Shown here piece by piece: positions 10,137 through 18,804 of a stretch of DNA of 40,553 nucleotides (position 1 is the first letter of the stretch; each line of letters starts with the position of its first letter). Source of the DNA: JASJHI01 sp033791105. Lineage in GTDB: Bacteria > Actinomycetota > Acidimicrobiia > Acidimicrobiales > Ilumatobacteraceae. The stretch spans positions 1 through 40,553 of the forward strand of contig JASJHI010000025.1 of the NCBI GenBank assembly GCA_033791105.1. The letters run 5' to 3'. Under the pieces are notes generated by a model. That model worked only from the letters and a program-made list of their open reading frames with translations. It was not told where the DNA came from and did no database searches. Made by a program: the position numbers and the translations under genes.

Positions 10137-11132
10137 ATGGCCCGAATCGCGATGTTCTCCGCTAAGCCGTACGACCAGCTCGCGTTCGACGCCGCGAACA
10201 CCGACGGCCGGCATGAACTGGTCTACGTCGAGAATCGGCTCGAGCCTTCGACCGTCGGATTGTCCGAGCGTGCGACCACGGTCTGTGCCTTCGTGAACGA
10301 CGACCTGTCGGCGCCGGTCGTCGAGGCGCTCGCAGACGGTGGGACCACGTGTATCGCGCTGCGCTGCGCGGGGTTCAACAACGTCGACCTCGCGGCGGCC
10401 GACCGTGCGGGGATCGCCGTCGTGCACGTGCCCGCCTACTCGCCGAACGCCGTCGCCGAGCACACCCTGGCGCTGATCCTCGCCCTCAATCGTCGTATCC
10501 CTCGCGCGTTCAACCGGGTACGTGACGGGAATTTCGCGCTCGACGGGTTGGTCGGCTTCGACATGGCCGGCAAGACGGCGGGTGTGATCGGGGCGGGTCA
10601 GATCGGCGCGATCGTCGCCCGTCTGCTGTGGCATCTGCGCTGTCGGGTGCTCGTCGTCGACCCGCATCCGGACGAACACCTCGTCGAACTCGGTGTCGAG
10701 TACGTCGATCTCGACCAACTGCTGTCCGAGAGCGACGTGATCTCGCTGAACTGTCCACTCGTCGAGAGCACGCTTCATCTGATCGATCGTGCGGCGATCG
10801 CGCGGATGCGTGCGGGCGTGATGCTCGTCAACACGGGCCGTGGTGCGCTGGTCGATACGGCCGCCGTGATTGACGGACTCAAATCGGGCCACATCGGATC
10901 GCTCGCGCTCGATGTCTACGAAGAAGAAGGCCCGCTGTTCTTCGAGGATCGCAGCACCGAGGTGCTCGACGATGATGTCTTCGCGCGGCTGCTCACCTTC
11001 CACAATGTGCTCATCACGGCTCATCAGGCATTCCTGACACGCGAGGCGTTGGCCGCGATCGCGGCGACCACGCTGGCCAACGTCACGGATGTCGTCGCGA
11101 CCGGGCGGTCCGAGAATCAACTCCACGCGTAG
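10137..11132 (+). CDS. ldhA: D-lactate dehydrogenase (NAD-dependent, LdhA type)
   Basis: A 331-residue D-2-hydroxyacid dehydrogenase that reads along the whole length like E. coli LdhA (329 residues). It has the catalytic Arg in ALRCAGFNNVD, VPAYSPNAVAEHT, the Rossmann motif GVIGAGQIG, NTGRGALVD, the acidic DVYEEEG and the catalytic His in TAHQAFLT. It would reduce pyruvate to D-lactate with NADH in the cytoplasm. The ATG at 10137 is preceded by CAGGCT with a 7-nt gap, a one-base variant of the local leaderless -10. Its 3' end lies 10 bases from the stop of the convergent crotonase gene. Confidence 0.92.
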   Translation: MARIAMFSAKPYDQLAFDAANTDGRHELVYVENRLEPSTVGLSERATTVCAFVNDDLSAPVVEALADGGTTCIALRCAGFNNVDLAAADRAGIAVVHVPAYSPNAVAEHTLALILALNRRIPRAFNRVRDGNFALDGLVGFDMAGKTAGVIGAGQIGAIVARLLWHLRCRVLVVDPHPDEHLVELGVEYVDLDQLLSESDVISLNCPLVESTLHLIDRAAIARMRAGVMLVNTGRGALVDTAAVIDGLKSGHIGSLALDVYEEEGPLFFEDRSTEVLDDDVFARLLTFHNVLITAHQAFLTREALAAIAATTLANVTDVVATGRSENQLHA

Positions 11133-11142
11133 CGCAGCGTCG

Positions 11143-11895
11143 CTACTTTCTGGCGTCGAGGTACTCCCGGGCGGACGCGCGCGCGTCGGGGTCGCGGAGC
11201 GCCGCACCGAGCAGGATCGCGTCTGCCCACGACCCCGCGGTCGGTGCTATGTCCTCGAGCGCCTCGTGGACCTGCCGCTTCGTCGCCGCCACGACCGCGG
11301 GGGCCTTGCGGGCGAGCTGCTCGGCGAGCTCGTCGACGACCGATTCGAGCTCGGCCCGTGGCACCACCCGATTGACGAATCCGATCGAGCGTGCCTCCTC
11401 TGCGTCGAACGGGCGGCACGTGAGCACGAGCTCGCGGGTGAGGGCAGGCCCGATCTCGCGGGTCAGCCGCGGGATACCGCCCCATGCGAGCGGGATTCCG
11501 AGATCGACCTCGGGGATCGAGAACACGGTGTCGTCGGCCGCGACGCGGAGGTCGCAGACAGCGGCGAGCACGATGCCGCCACCGACACACGGCCCCTTGA
11601 TCGCGGCGATGCTGAGCGCCCGCATGCGCTCCATCGAGTCGGCCATCACCCGTCCGAGATCGGCGGATTCGGGTCCTGTGTCGGCGAACTCGCGCAGGTC
11701 GAATCCCGACGAGAATGCTCGTCCCTCGCCGGTGACGATCACGATCGAGGCGTCGGTCGTGTCGAACCACGCCGCGGCCTCCGCGATCTCGGCGAGCGGC
11801 ACCGTGCCGAGCGGGTTGAGTTTGCCGGGTTGCGTGAGCGTGAGCCGGCCGATCCGGCCGTCCACCTCGACGCGCAGGGTCTTGAAGTCGGGCAT
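11143..11895 (-). CDS. Enoyl-CoA hydratase/isomerase family (crotonase fold)
   Basis: A crotonase-fold protein of 250 residues. The two oxyanion-hole loops are AFSSGFDL and GPCVGGGIVLA. In the second loop the Glu of classical hydratases (GGCELA) is replaced by Val, while the second Glu region (SIPEVDLGIP) is kept. That suggests an isomerase, or a crotonase other than a standard two-Glu hydratase; this is inference. ATG 11895 is chosen because GGGAG sits just upstream; a GTG 7 codons earlier is the alternative. It is separated from the CysK-like gene by 164 nt, so it may be transcribed on its own. Confidence 0.88.
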   Translation of the reverse strand: MPDFKTLRVEVDGRIGRLTLTQPGKLNPLGTVPLAEIAEAAAWFDTTDASIVIVTGEGRAFSSGFDLREFADTGPESADLGRVMADSMERMRALSIAAIKGPCVGGGIVLAAVCDLRVAADDTVFSIPEVDLGIPLAWGGIPRLTREIGPALTRELVLTCRPFDAEEARSIGFVNRVVPRAELESVVDELAEQLARKAPAVVAATKRQVHEALEDIAPTAGSWADAILLGAALRDPDARASAREYLDARK

Positions 11896-11917
11896 CTCCC
11901 GATCCTGCCAGAACACT

Positions 11918-11925
11918 GGAGGTGA
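11918..11925 (+). promoter_or_regulatory. Strong Shine-Dalgarno sequence with no obvious full gene
   Basis: GGAGGTGA is an almost perfect anti-16S match, 8 nt before ATG 11934. Most genes in this window have no such site, so its presence in a 164-nt gap opposite two leftward genes is unexpected. See the remnant entry that follows it. Confidence 0.4.
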
Positions 11926-11933
11926 CTACGGCC

Positions 11934-12059
11934 ATGGCAACGACGACCGTTCGGGTGGATGCTCCGCACGCTCCTCGCCTTCTGGCGACCCACCCCCGAA
12001 TTCACTGCGACGTGCGGACAGCACATCGTCAGGTACGTGGAGCGGGCCGAGCTGTGCTG
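11934..12059 (+). other. Possible remnant of an antitoxin gene (start only)
   Basis: An open frame begins ATG 11934, with the peptide starting MATTTVRVD, the way many ribbon-helix-helix or VapB-type antitoxins begin. After about 15 residues the sequence loses resemblance to anything I know. The frame then runs on antisense to the CysK-like gene as far as 12272. With the strong Shine-Dalgarno sequence upstream, this looks like the 5' end of a small antitoxin gene whose remainder was deleted. It could also be chance. No toxin gene is visible next to it. Confidence 0.22.
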
Positions 12060-12989
12060 TCAGGCGTAGAGGTCGCCGCTGAGGTACTTCAGGCCGGAGT
12101 CGGGTTGGAGCGTGACGACCCGGTGGCCTGGTCCGAGCTCGCGGGCGAGGCGCAATGCGGCGAGCGCGCTGGCGCCACCGCTCGGCCCGGTCCAGACGCC
12201 CTCTGTGCGGGCCAACTCCCGGGCCGATTCGAAGGCGTCGGCGGTGCTCACCGCGTCGAGTCGGTCGTATGAGTCGGGCGTGATCAGCCGGGGGACGAAG
12301 CCGACGCCGCCACCCTCGATCATGTGGGTGCCCGCTGGCCGCCCGGCGATCACTGCGGACTCGGCGGGTTCGACGATCGTTCGGATGACGTCCGGCCACC
12401 GCTGTCTGATCGGGCGGGATGTGCCGGTGTAGGCGCCACCGACACCGACGTACGCGGCCAGTCCGTGGATCTCGCCGTCGATCTGCTCGAGGAGTTCGCG
12501 ACCGATGCCGAGGTAGCCGTCGAGCAGATCGAGATTGTGGAACTGATCGGTCGGAAACGCGCCCTCCTTCGCCACGATCTCGGCCGCCCGCGCTTGCATC
12601 TGCGGGATCAATTCGGGATGGATGCCGTCGTCGCTGTGGATCAACTCGAGTTCGGCGCCGAAGGCCCGCATGGTGCGCAGCTTCTCGTCGGAAAACACGT
12701 TGGAGGAAACGATGCGCAACGGATATCCCTTGACGCTGCAGACCAGAGCGAGCGAGCTCCCGGTCGACCCGCCGGTGTATTCCACCACCGTCTGGCCCGG
12801 TCGGAGTTCCCCGCGCGCCTCCGCTGCTTCGATCATGGCGAGCGCCATCCGGTCCTTGTACGAGCCGGTCGGGTTGGCCGCCTCGAGCTTCACCCAGACC
12901 TCCGCGGCGCCTGGTCCGGGGAGTGTCGAGAGCTTGACGACCGGGGTGTTGCCGATCCCTGCGAGCGCGCCGGGCCGTGGATCAGTCAT
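12060..12989 (-). CDS. PLP-dependent beta-family enzyme (cysteine synthase-like)
   Basis: A fold-type II PLP enzyme of 309 residues. The Schiff-base Lys is in NPTGSYKDRMA and the phosphate-binding/substrate loop is TGGSTGSSLA, where true CysK has TSGNTG. A second Gly-rich loop (VGVGGAYTGTSR) and GPSGGASALA near the C-terminus complete the family pattern. It probably performs a cysteine synthase or related beta-replacement, but the altered Asn loop makes the exact reaction uncertain. Its ATG overlaps the stop of the truncated isochorismatase-like gene by 4 bases (ATGA), so it depends on that gene's transcript and probably its translation. Confidence 0.87.
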   Translation of the reverse strand: MTDPRPGALAGIGNTPVVKLSTLPGPGAAEVWVKLEAANPTGSYKDRMALAMIEAAEARGELRPGQTVVEYTGGSTGSSLALVCSVKGYPLRIVSSNVFSDEKLRTMRAFGAELELIHSDDGIHPELIPQMQARAAEIVAKEGAFPTDQFHNLDLLDGYLGIGRELLEQIDGEIHGLAAYVGVGGAYTGTSRPIRQRWPDVIRTIVEPAESAVIAGRPAGTHMIEGGGVGFVPRLITPDSYDRLDAVSTADAFESARELARTEGVWTGPSGGASALAALRLARELGPGHRVVTLQPDSGLKYLSGDLYA

Positions 12990-13294
12990 CGGGTCGTCGC
13001 GGGGGCGAGGGCGTCCGGATCCGCGGCCAGCAGGTGGATGCCCTCCATTCCGTCGAGCTCACGCCCGAAGTCGACCAGGTCGCGGCGGTGGGCCTCCTGG
13101 AAGAAGATGATCGGAACACCTGATCGGCGGGCGGCTTCGACGAGGCGCGGTGCACCGTCCATCCGCTGTTGGTAGCCCTCCATGAAGGGCATCGTCGACG
13201 CTCCTGAAGCGGTCGCGGCACCGCCCTGGATGTCGATCACGATCAGAACGGGGTTTCCCTCGATCAGGTCGCGTGCGCGGCTTCCCCCGGCCAT
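12986..13294 (-). CDS. Truncated isochorismatase-like cysteine hydrolase (N-terminal half only)
   Basis: A 102-residue protein matching the first half of the isochorismatase/cysteine hydrolase family. It has VLIVIDIQGG with the catalytic Asp, then IIFFQEAHRRDLVDFGREL. Family members are normally about 180-230 residues. The part that carries the catalytic Lys and Cys is absent, and the frame ends directly at the start of the PLP enzyme. It keeps its own leaderless promoter (TACGCT, 7-nt gap) and an intact frame, so it is transcribed and may serve mainly to drive translation of the downstream gene. A deletion between two neighbouring genes is the simplest origin. Catalytic activity is unlikely. 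Confidence 0.72.
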   Translation of the reverse strand: MAGGSRARDLIEGNPVLIVIDIQGGAATASGASTMPFMEGYQQRMDGAPRLVEAARRSGVPIIFFQEAHRRDLVDFGRELDGMEGIHLLAADPDALAPATTR

Positions 13295-13301
13295 GTGCCG
13301 C

Positions 13302-13307
13302 AGCGTA
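13302..13307 (-). promoter_or_regulatory. Leaderless -10 for the truncated isochorismatase-like gene
   Basis: TACGCT on the minus strand ends 7 nt before ATG 13294, matching the TAnnnT plus 6-7 nt pattern seen repeatedly in this window. It sits in the 50-nt gap after the acyl-CoA synthetase gene. Confidence 0.55.
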
Positions 13308-13326
13308 GCGGTCGGCGGTGTGTCGG

Positions 13327-13338
13327 AGCGGCGCCGCT
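13327..13338. terminator. 12-bp GC palindrome just after the acyl-CoA synthetase stop
   Basis: AGCGGCGCCGCT is a perfect 12-bp palindrome lying 6 nt downstream of the stop of the leftward acyl-CoA synthetase gene. It could be a weak terminator, or an operator for the next gene. There is no T-tract and no loop-sized spacer, so neither reading is secure. Confidence 0.25.
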
Positions 13339-13344
13339 GGAGCG

Positions 13345-15198
13345 TCAGTTCGTGACCGTGGCCGCGAAGAGGTATCCCTCCAACAGGTCCCGGAGATCAG
13401 AGGTGGCGGCGTCATCGCTGTCGGCAAGAGTGACGGTCACGCGCATCCCGCGGGGACCGCCCGCGGTGGCCTTCACGTCCCCTGACAGGTGGCGTTCATC
13501 GAGCATCGCACGCACCACACGCTCCACGGCATCCTCGCGGAGGATCGGCTTGAAGATCTTGCCGACGGCGGTCATCGGGATCGTGTCGACGATGAGGATG
13601 TGCTTGGGCCACGCCGGTCGTTCACCGATCTCGCTTTCGGCGAATGCGCGGAGCTCATCTTCTGTGGCGGTGGTGCCCGGAAGGAGTTGCACGTAACAGA
13701 CCGGGAGTTCTCCGGCATAGGCGTCGGGCGCTCCGATCGCGGCCGCGACCGCGACGGACGGGTGTCGTTGCAGCGCGTTCTCGATCATCAACGGGTCGAT
13801 GTTGTGCCCGCTGCGGATGATGAGATCCTTGGACCGCCCCGCGATGTAGATCCTTCCCTCGGCATCCACGTACGCGAGATCGCCGCTGTTCAGGTCGCCC
13901 TCGACGAAGGTCCCGGCGTTCTGTCCGCTGTCGCGGTAGCCGGGCGAGACCGTCGGCCCGCTGATCGTGAGCACCCCGACCTCGCCGACCTCGCACGGGT
14001 CCCCGAGACCGCCGTCTGCCGTGAGCCGACGGATGGTCACCCCCGTGTACGGGAGTCGCAGACCGACCGAACCCGTGCCGCCTTCGCCCTCGAACGGGTT
14101 GCAGGAGATGAGGCCGGATGCCTCGGTCATACCGTAGATCTCATTGAGCCGCGTGCCGGTCACCTCCTCGAACCTCTCGCGCACGGCGACGGGAAGCGAT
14201 GAAGCACCGGTCAGGGCACCTCGGATCGAGCTGAGGTCGGCATCGCCGAGTGGGACCTCGGCGATCGCACCGATCGAGGTTGGAACTCCACCGGCGAGCG
14301 TCACTCGCCGACGCGCGCAGATCTTCCAGAAATTGGCAACCATCGCGGGGTTTCTCAGTCCCGAAGGTGACATCAGCACGAGCTCGGATCCGACGAGGAA
14401 CGTGCTGAGACCGAGCAGGATCGTGCCGGCGACGTGGAACATCGGCAACGTGCCGGTCACGATGTCGTCCGGCCCGAGGTTCATCAGTGCGGCGCAACCG
14501 TATGCCGCGGTCAGCTGGCCGATGTGGGTGTGGGCGGCAAGCTTCGGGACGCCCGTCGTGCCACCGGTGTGGAAGTACGCGGCGACATCGTCGCCGTGCC
14601 TGGGGGCTCCGAAGACGAGGTGATCGTCCGGTTGGCGGCCGACCGCGTCGAAGAAGTCGATGACGCCGTCGACCGACGGTGTGCCCGGCGGCGACACCCG
14701 GATCAGCGTCAAATCCGGCATCTCGCGTGCGAGCTCGAGCGCCTTTTCCCAGATGTCCAGCTGTGGGTGCGGCCCGAAGGTGACGAGAATCTTTGCTTCG
14801 GATGCTTCCAGCAGACCGCGGATGTGATCCGGTTGCAGGAGGAAATTGATCGGTACCGCGTATCCGACGGTCTCGGCCGCCCAGAGGACGGCGTGCGTCT
14901 CGATGAGCGTCGGCAACATGAATGCGACGCCCGGTTGCGCACCGCCCAGATCGGAGAACAGGTTCGCCGTCCGGCGGACGAGACCCAGCAGTTCGGGGTA
15001 GCTGACGCTGCGCGGCTGCTCGTCTTCATCGCCCGTCATGATCATCGTCAGCGCGGTACGTTCGCCGTAGGCCTGCGCCGCGTGGGCGAGGACGTCGTAG
15101 ACACTGTCGCCAGGCAGCCGGTCGGTGAGCGGCATCTCCGCCTCGAACCGTTCCACGTCGGACATCGTCGTCAACGGATGTTCCAGCCAGCTCGTCAT
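13345..15198 (-). CDS. AMP-dependent acyl-CoA synthetase
   Basis: An ANL-superfamily adenylating enzyme of 617 residues that should join a carboxylic acid to CoA with ATP. The P-loop-like motif HTGGTTGVPK (about residue 210), YGMTEASG, the GDLAYVDAEGRIY hinge region with RSKDLIIRSGHNIDP, and the C-terminal catalytic Lys in AVGKIFKP (near residue 545) are all present. The roughly 70 residues after that Lys are a short extension. The sequence motifs do not fix chain length. ATG 15198 is preceded by GGGAG on the minus strand; in-frame codons further upstream would reach into the divergent amidohydrolase and are rejected. It is divergent from the D-aminoacylase-type gene across 91 bp. Confidence 0.9.
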   Translation of the reverse strand: MTSWLEHPLTTMSDVERFEAEMPLTDRLPGDSVYDVLAHAAQAYGERTALTMIMTGDEDEQPRSVSYPELLGLVRRTANLFSDLGGAQPGVAFMLPTLIETHAVLWAAETVGYAVPINFLLQPDHIRGLLEASEAKILVTFGPHPQLDIWEKALELAREMPDLTLIRVSPPGTPSVDGVIDFFDAVGRQPDDHLVFGAPRHGDDVAAYFHTGGTTGVPKLAAHTHIGQLTAAYGCAALMNLGPDDIVTGTLPMFHVAGTILLGLSTFLVGSELVLMSPSGLRNPAMVANFWKICARRRVTLAGGVPTSIGAIAEVPLGDADLSSIRGALTGASSLPVAVRERFEEVTGTRLNEIYGMTEASGLISCNPFEGEGGTGSVGLRLPYTGVTIRRLTADGGLGDPCEVGEVGVLTISGPTVSPGYRDSGQNAGTFVEGDLNSGDLAYVDAEGRIYIAGRSKDLIIRSGHNIDPLMIENALQRHPSVAVAAAIGAPDAYAGELPVCYVQLLPGTTATEDELRAFAESEIGERPAWPKHILIVDTIPMTAVGKIFKPILREDAVERVVRAMLDERHLSGDVKATAGGPRGMRVTVTLADSDDAATSDLRDLLEGYLFAATVTN

Positions 15199-15257
15199 CA
15201 CATCTCCCGTCTCACGGCGACCGGGCCAAGATTGCACGATCGTTCTCGCGCGAACTC

Positions 15258-15263
15258 TAGGTT
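15258..15263 (+). promoter_or_regulatory. Probable -10 of the amidohydrolase gene
   Basis: TAGGTT lies 26 nt before ATG 15290. A start site about 7 nt downstream would give a leader of about 20 nt containing GGGAGG (15279-15284), which is 5 nt from the ATG. This gene therefore looks leadered, unlike most others here. Confidence 0.45.
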
Positions 15264-15289
15264 GGGCCCGGGTACCTCGGGAGGTTTCG

Positions 15290-16981
15290 ATGGGACATGA
15301 ACTGGTCATCGCCGGTGGAATCGTGGTCGACGGCACGGGAGCGCCGGCATTTCCGGCGGCCATCGGCATCGACGGGGATCGCATCACCGCGATCGGCGAT
15401 GTCGACCCGTCCGGCGCGCGTCGCGTGATCGACGCCGACGGGCGCATCGTGACGCCGGGATTCGTCGACATCCACAGTCATCTCGATGCCCAGATCGCGT
15501 GGGATCCGTTGATGTCGTCGTCGTGCTATCACGGCGTGACCTCGGTGGTGATGGGTAACTGTGGGATGACCTTCGCGCCGGTGCGGCCCGGCCAGGCCGA
15601 ATTCCTCGCACAGTGCATGGAGACTGTGGAGGACATTCCCGCGTCGTGCATCCTCGACGGCCTGCCGTGGAACTGGGAGGGCTATGGCGGCTACCTCGAC
15701 GCGGTCGCGTCGATGCCGCTCGGGATCAACGCCGGTGGCTTCGTCGGTGACGTCGCGATCCGTCTCTACGTGTGCGGCGAGGCGGCGTGCGAACCGGACT
15801 TCGAGGCGACGCCAGAAGAGCTCGCCGAGATGGCGCAGCTCGTCGAGGACGCGATGCGCGCCGGCGCACTCGGCTACTCGATCTCCCGCAGCCTCTTCCA
15901 TCGGGTGCCCGACGGACGCAACGTGCCGGGCACCTGGGCGCCGCCCTCAGAGTTCTTCGCGGTCGCCGAACCGCTCGGGCGGCTGGGGCGCGGCGTCATC
16001 GAGTCGGCGCCTCGCTACAACGACGAGCAGACGGGCGAGTCGAGGGTCGCCGACGAGCTCGGGTGGATGGCCGGTCTCAGCCGCGCCACGGGCCGCCCCT
16101 TCTGCTTCAACCTGCAACAGATCACGTCGCTGGGGACCCACTACCGCGACGTCATCTCGCTGTCCGAGGCAGCAAACCGGGACGGAGCGCGGCTGCGGCC
16201 GCAGATCACGCCCCGCTCGGTCGGCGTGTTGTTCTCGCTGGCGGCGAACACGCTGATCGACGATCTCCCGTCCTATCAACCATTGAAGACAGAGGATCTC
16301 GCCGGACGGCTGGCAGGCCTGCGCGACCCGCAGCTGCAGGCACGACTTGTCGAGGAGGGTGGTGACGGTGGCGGTCTGTACGAGCGCATGTTCCTGATGC
16401 GTGCTGACCAGCCGGCGCGGTACGACTACACCGACGACGACTCGATCGCTGCGCTCGCGCGGCGCCGCGGCGTTTCGCCCGTCGAGGCGTACATCGACAC
16501 GCTCGTGGAATCCGACGGTGCCGCGATCGTGAACTGGCCGGTCATGAACGACGATTCGGCTGCGATCGAGGAACAGCTGACCTCGCCGGTGACGATCCTC
16601 GGTCTCGCCGACGCGGGTGCTCATGCGACACAGATCATGGATGCGTCGCAGCAGACGTATCTGCTGAGCCATTGGGTTCGGGATCGCGAGGTGTTGACCC
16701 TGGAGGAGGGAGTGAGGGCTGTCTCGGGCGACACAGCCGACTTCATCGGCTACACCGACAGGGGCACCCTCGAACCCGGGTCGTTCGCCGACGTGAACGT
16801 CATCGATCTCGATGCGCTGAGTCTCCCGATCCCCGAAATCGTGCACGATTTTCCTGGCGACGTGCCCCGTTTCGTCCAGCGATCGACGGGCATCGATCAC
16901 ACGATCGTCAACGGCGTGCCGTTCATGGCCGGCGGTGAACACACCGGCGAGCTTCCCGGCCGGCTCCTGCGCGGCGGCTGA
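15290..16981 (+). CDS. Amidohydrolase, N-acyl-D-amino-acid deacylase type
   Basis: A 563-residue amidohydrolase-superfamily enzyme (Amidohydro_3 type). The N-terminal beta-sandwich start (VIAGGIVVDGTGAP) leads into the metal motif DIHSHLDAQIAWDP (HxH). Later come NCGMTFAPVRP and the catalytic Asp region GLADAGAHATQI, with the C-terminal sandwich strand TLEPGSFADVNVID. Such enzymes hydrolyse N-acyl-D-amino acids or related amides in the cytoplasm. The ATG is set by a good Shine-Dalgarno sequence 5 nt upstream. The frame extends 55 codons further upstream but lacks family similarity there. Confidence 0.87.
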   Translation: MGHELVIAGGIVVDGTGAPAFPAAIGIDGDRITAIGDVDPSGARRVIDADGRIVTPGFVDIHSHLDAQIAWDPLMSSSCYHGVTSVVMGNCGMTFAPVRPGQAEFLAQCMETVEDIPASCILDGLPWNWEGYGGYLDAVASMPLGINAGGFVGDVAIRLYVCGEAACEPDFEATPEELAEMAQLVEDAMRAGALGYSISRSLFHRVPDGRNVPGTWAPPSEFFAVAEPLGRLGRGVIESAPRYNDEQTGESRVADELGWMAGLSRATGRPFCFNLQQITSLGTHYRDVISLSEAANRDGARLRPQITPRSVGVLFSLAANTLIDDLPSYQPLKTEDLAGRLAGLRDPQLQARLVEEGGDGGGLYERMFLMRADQPARYDYTDDDSIAALARRRGVSPVEAYIDTLVESDGAAIVNWPVMNDDSAAIEEQLTSPVTILGLADAGAHATQIMDASQQTYLLSHWVRDREVLTLEEGVRAVSGDTADFIGYTDRGTLEPGSFADVNVIDLDALSLPIPEIVHDFPGDVPRFVQRSTGIDHTIVNGVPFMAGGEHTGELPGRLLRGG

Positions 16982-17036
16982 CAGCGGTACGCGCGGAGCG
17001 CGGGTCCTCGGTGCCGCTCGCGGTGGAGGGACGTGG

Positions 17037-17981
17037 TCAGGTGCGCTGGAAGCGGCCGGGGACGACCGCGACGGCCTGGCCGCGGCGAAGCATGCGCCGG
17101 ACGTGGAGGTCCGCGCTGCGGTGTTCGACCGGGGACACGATCGGCATGTCGACGTCGGGACGGTAGATGAACCGATGGGCCACCATGTCGTCGAGCGTGC
17201 GGGGTTCGGAGAGGAACTCGAGCATCTCCGTATCTCGGCGCGCGATCACGGCGGTGTATGCGTCGAGCATCTCGAGGAACTGTGTCCGTCCTTCGATCAC
17301 ACCCTTGTGGTGTGAGGTGACGTAGTAGTCGGCCTCCTCGTCGCGGACTCTCGCGAGGCTGTCCTCGAAGTCGTCGAGGTCGCTCCACATGTCGCCGTAG
17401 TAGGGACCGAATCCCGTGAGGTCGATGTCGGAGAGGAAGAACACGCCGTCGATCCGAAAGCCACTGTGGCCACGGGTGTGGCCAGGCAGGTGTACCGCTT
17501 CGACCGTGACGCCGCCCAGATCGAAAATGTGACCGTCGCCGAAACCCTGCGCGTCCGGGCGCGGCTCGAAGTGGAACTCGTCGATCACCATTCGCTCGAA
17601 CTCGGCGCCGGCTTCACCCTCGTAGCCGTAGACCGCCATCAGGCCGTCGAGTGTCCGCACCGCCTCGAGATCCGCATCGTGGACGTGAATGCGGGCATCG
17701 GCGAACAGGCCGTTCCCGGCGATGTGGTCCTCGTGTCCGTGGCTGTTGATGACGGCATCGACGGGAACGGGCGCACCACCGAGATCGACGACCTTGACCG
17801 ACGGATCGATGATCACCGTCTCGCCGGCGCCTTCTACGACGAGCGAGTTGGCGGACGGATACTTGCCCTCCTCGACCCCGACGAGCACGCTCACCGAGTC
17901 GCTGAGTCGGCGTTGGTCGGTGCCCCAGTCGGCGATCACCGGCGGGACACTACCGGCCTTCCTCACGGGCATCGGCGTCAT
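17037..17981 (-). CDS. Metallo-beta-lactamase-fold hydrolase
   Basis: About 314 residues with the metal-binding signature SHGHEDHIAG (HxHxDH), then LPGHTRGHSGF, the bridging Asp in LSDIDLTGFG and a C-terminal SHHKG His. It is a glyoxalase II-like MBL hydrolase of unknown substrate. It is the last gene of a tight leftward operon after msrB and the PEP-mutase-family gene. Its start lies inside the preceding gene: ATG 17981 gives a 32-base overlap, and ATG 17993 or 17972 are alternatives. No Shine-Dalgarno sequence discriminates, so the exact N-terminus is uncertain. Confidence 0.85.
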   Translation of the reverse strand: MTPMPVRKAGSVPPVIADWGTDQRRLSDSVSVLVGVEEGKYPSANSLVVEGAGETVIIDPSVKVVDLGGAPVPVDAVINSHGHEDHIAGNGLFADARIHVHDADLEAVRTLDGLMAVYGYEGEAGAEFERMVIDEFHFEPRPDAQGFGDGHIFDLGGVTVEAVHLPGHTRGHSGFRIDGVFFLSDIDLTGFGPYYGDMWSDLDDFEDSLARVRDEEADYYVTSHHKGVIEGRTQFLEMLDAYTAVIARRDTEMLEFLSEPRTLDDMVAHRFIYRPDVDMPIVSPVEHRSADLHVRRMLRRGQAVAVVPGRFQRT

Positions 17982-18804
17982 GGCGCGGCTCATCGAACGC
18001 GGCGTTGCGGAGACGGGTCGACAGCAACTGCGAGGCGTACGAGCTCGTGCCCGGTCCGAGTAGTTCCTCTGCCGCATCGATCAGCGCGCCGTAGGCGGCC
18101 CACGCGAGGAGGCTGCCGAGGGAGACCCGGGCGACGCCGACCGACGCCAGCTCGGGCACGGTCGGCGCGTTCGGCAACGCGAGCACGTTCACCGGCACCT
18201 CGACGGCCTCGACGACTTGCGCGATCGCGCCGAGGTCACCGAGACCGGGTGCGTAGACGACATGGGCGCCCGCGTCGCGGTACGCGATGAGTCGGGCGAT
18301 CGTGTCGTCGAGATCAGCGATGCCGTGCAGCAGGTTCTCGCAGCGCGCCGTGACCACGAGGTCGCCGTCGACCGAGCAGGCGGCAGCCACCCGTTCCGTC
18401 GCATCGCCGACGTCACGAACGGTGTCGGTACGTGGGTCGTAGTCCTCGATCGAGAAGCCGGCTGCGTCGGTCGCGGCGAGCAGCCTGACCGTCTCGACGA
18501 CGCCAGCGGCATCTCGCCCGAAGCAATCCTCGGCGTCGACGTTGAGGGGGACATCTACCGCGCCCGAGATCAGGTCGACGTGGTCGATCAGGTCGTCGCG
18601 CGAGATGTCCTGGTCGTGCCGACCGATCGACCCGGCGAAGCCCGCGCTCGTGGTGGCGAGCGCGCGACAGCCCGACGCCTCGAGCAGGCGTGCCGAGCCG
18701 ACGTCCCACGGATTCGGCATCACCAGGATGCCCGGAGTCGGTTCCCCTGGCGGATCGGTGTGGAGCTCGAGGAATCGTCGGCGAAGGTCCGACGCGCGCG
18801 TCAC
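17950..18804 (-). CDS. Isocitrate lyase/PEP mutase family protein
   Basis: A 284-residue TIM-barrel protein of the PEP mutase/isocitrate lyase superfamily. It has MPNPWDVGSARLLEASG, ALATTSAGFA, the metal-site segment NVDAEDCFG and GFSIEDYDP. The isocitrate lyase Cys loop KKCGH is absent, so it is more like a carboxyphosphonoenolpyruvate mutase or oxaloacetate-hydrolase-type member. The reaction is unassigned. The GTG at 18804 overlaps the msrB stop by 4 bases (GTGA), which fixes the start, although the frame is open further upstream. Linkage to msrB suggests co-expression. Confidence 0.85.
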   Translation of the reverse strand: MTRASDLRRRFLELHTDPPGEPTPGILVMPNPWDVGSARLLEASGCRALATTSAGFAGSIGRHDQDISRDDLIDHVDLISGAVDVPLNVDAEDCFGRDAAGVVETVRLLAATDAAGFSIEDYDPRTDTVRDVGDATERVAAACSVDGDLVVTARCENLLHGIADLDDTIARLIAYRDAGAHVVYAPGLGDLGAIAQVVEAVEVPVNVLALPNAPTVPELASVGVARVSLGSLLAWAAYGALIDAAEELLGPGTSSYASQLLSTRLRNAAFDEPRHDADAREEGR

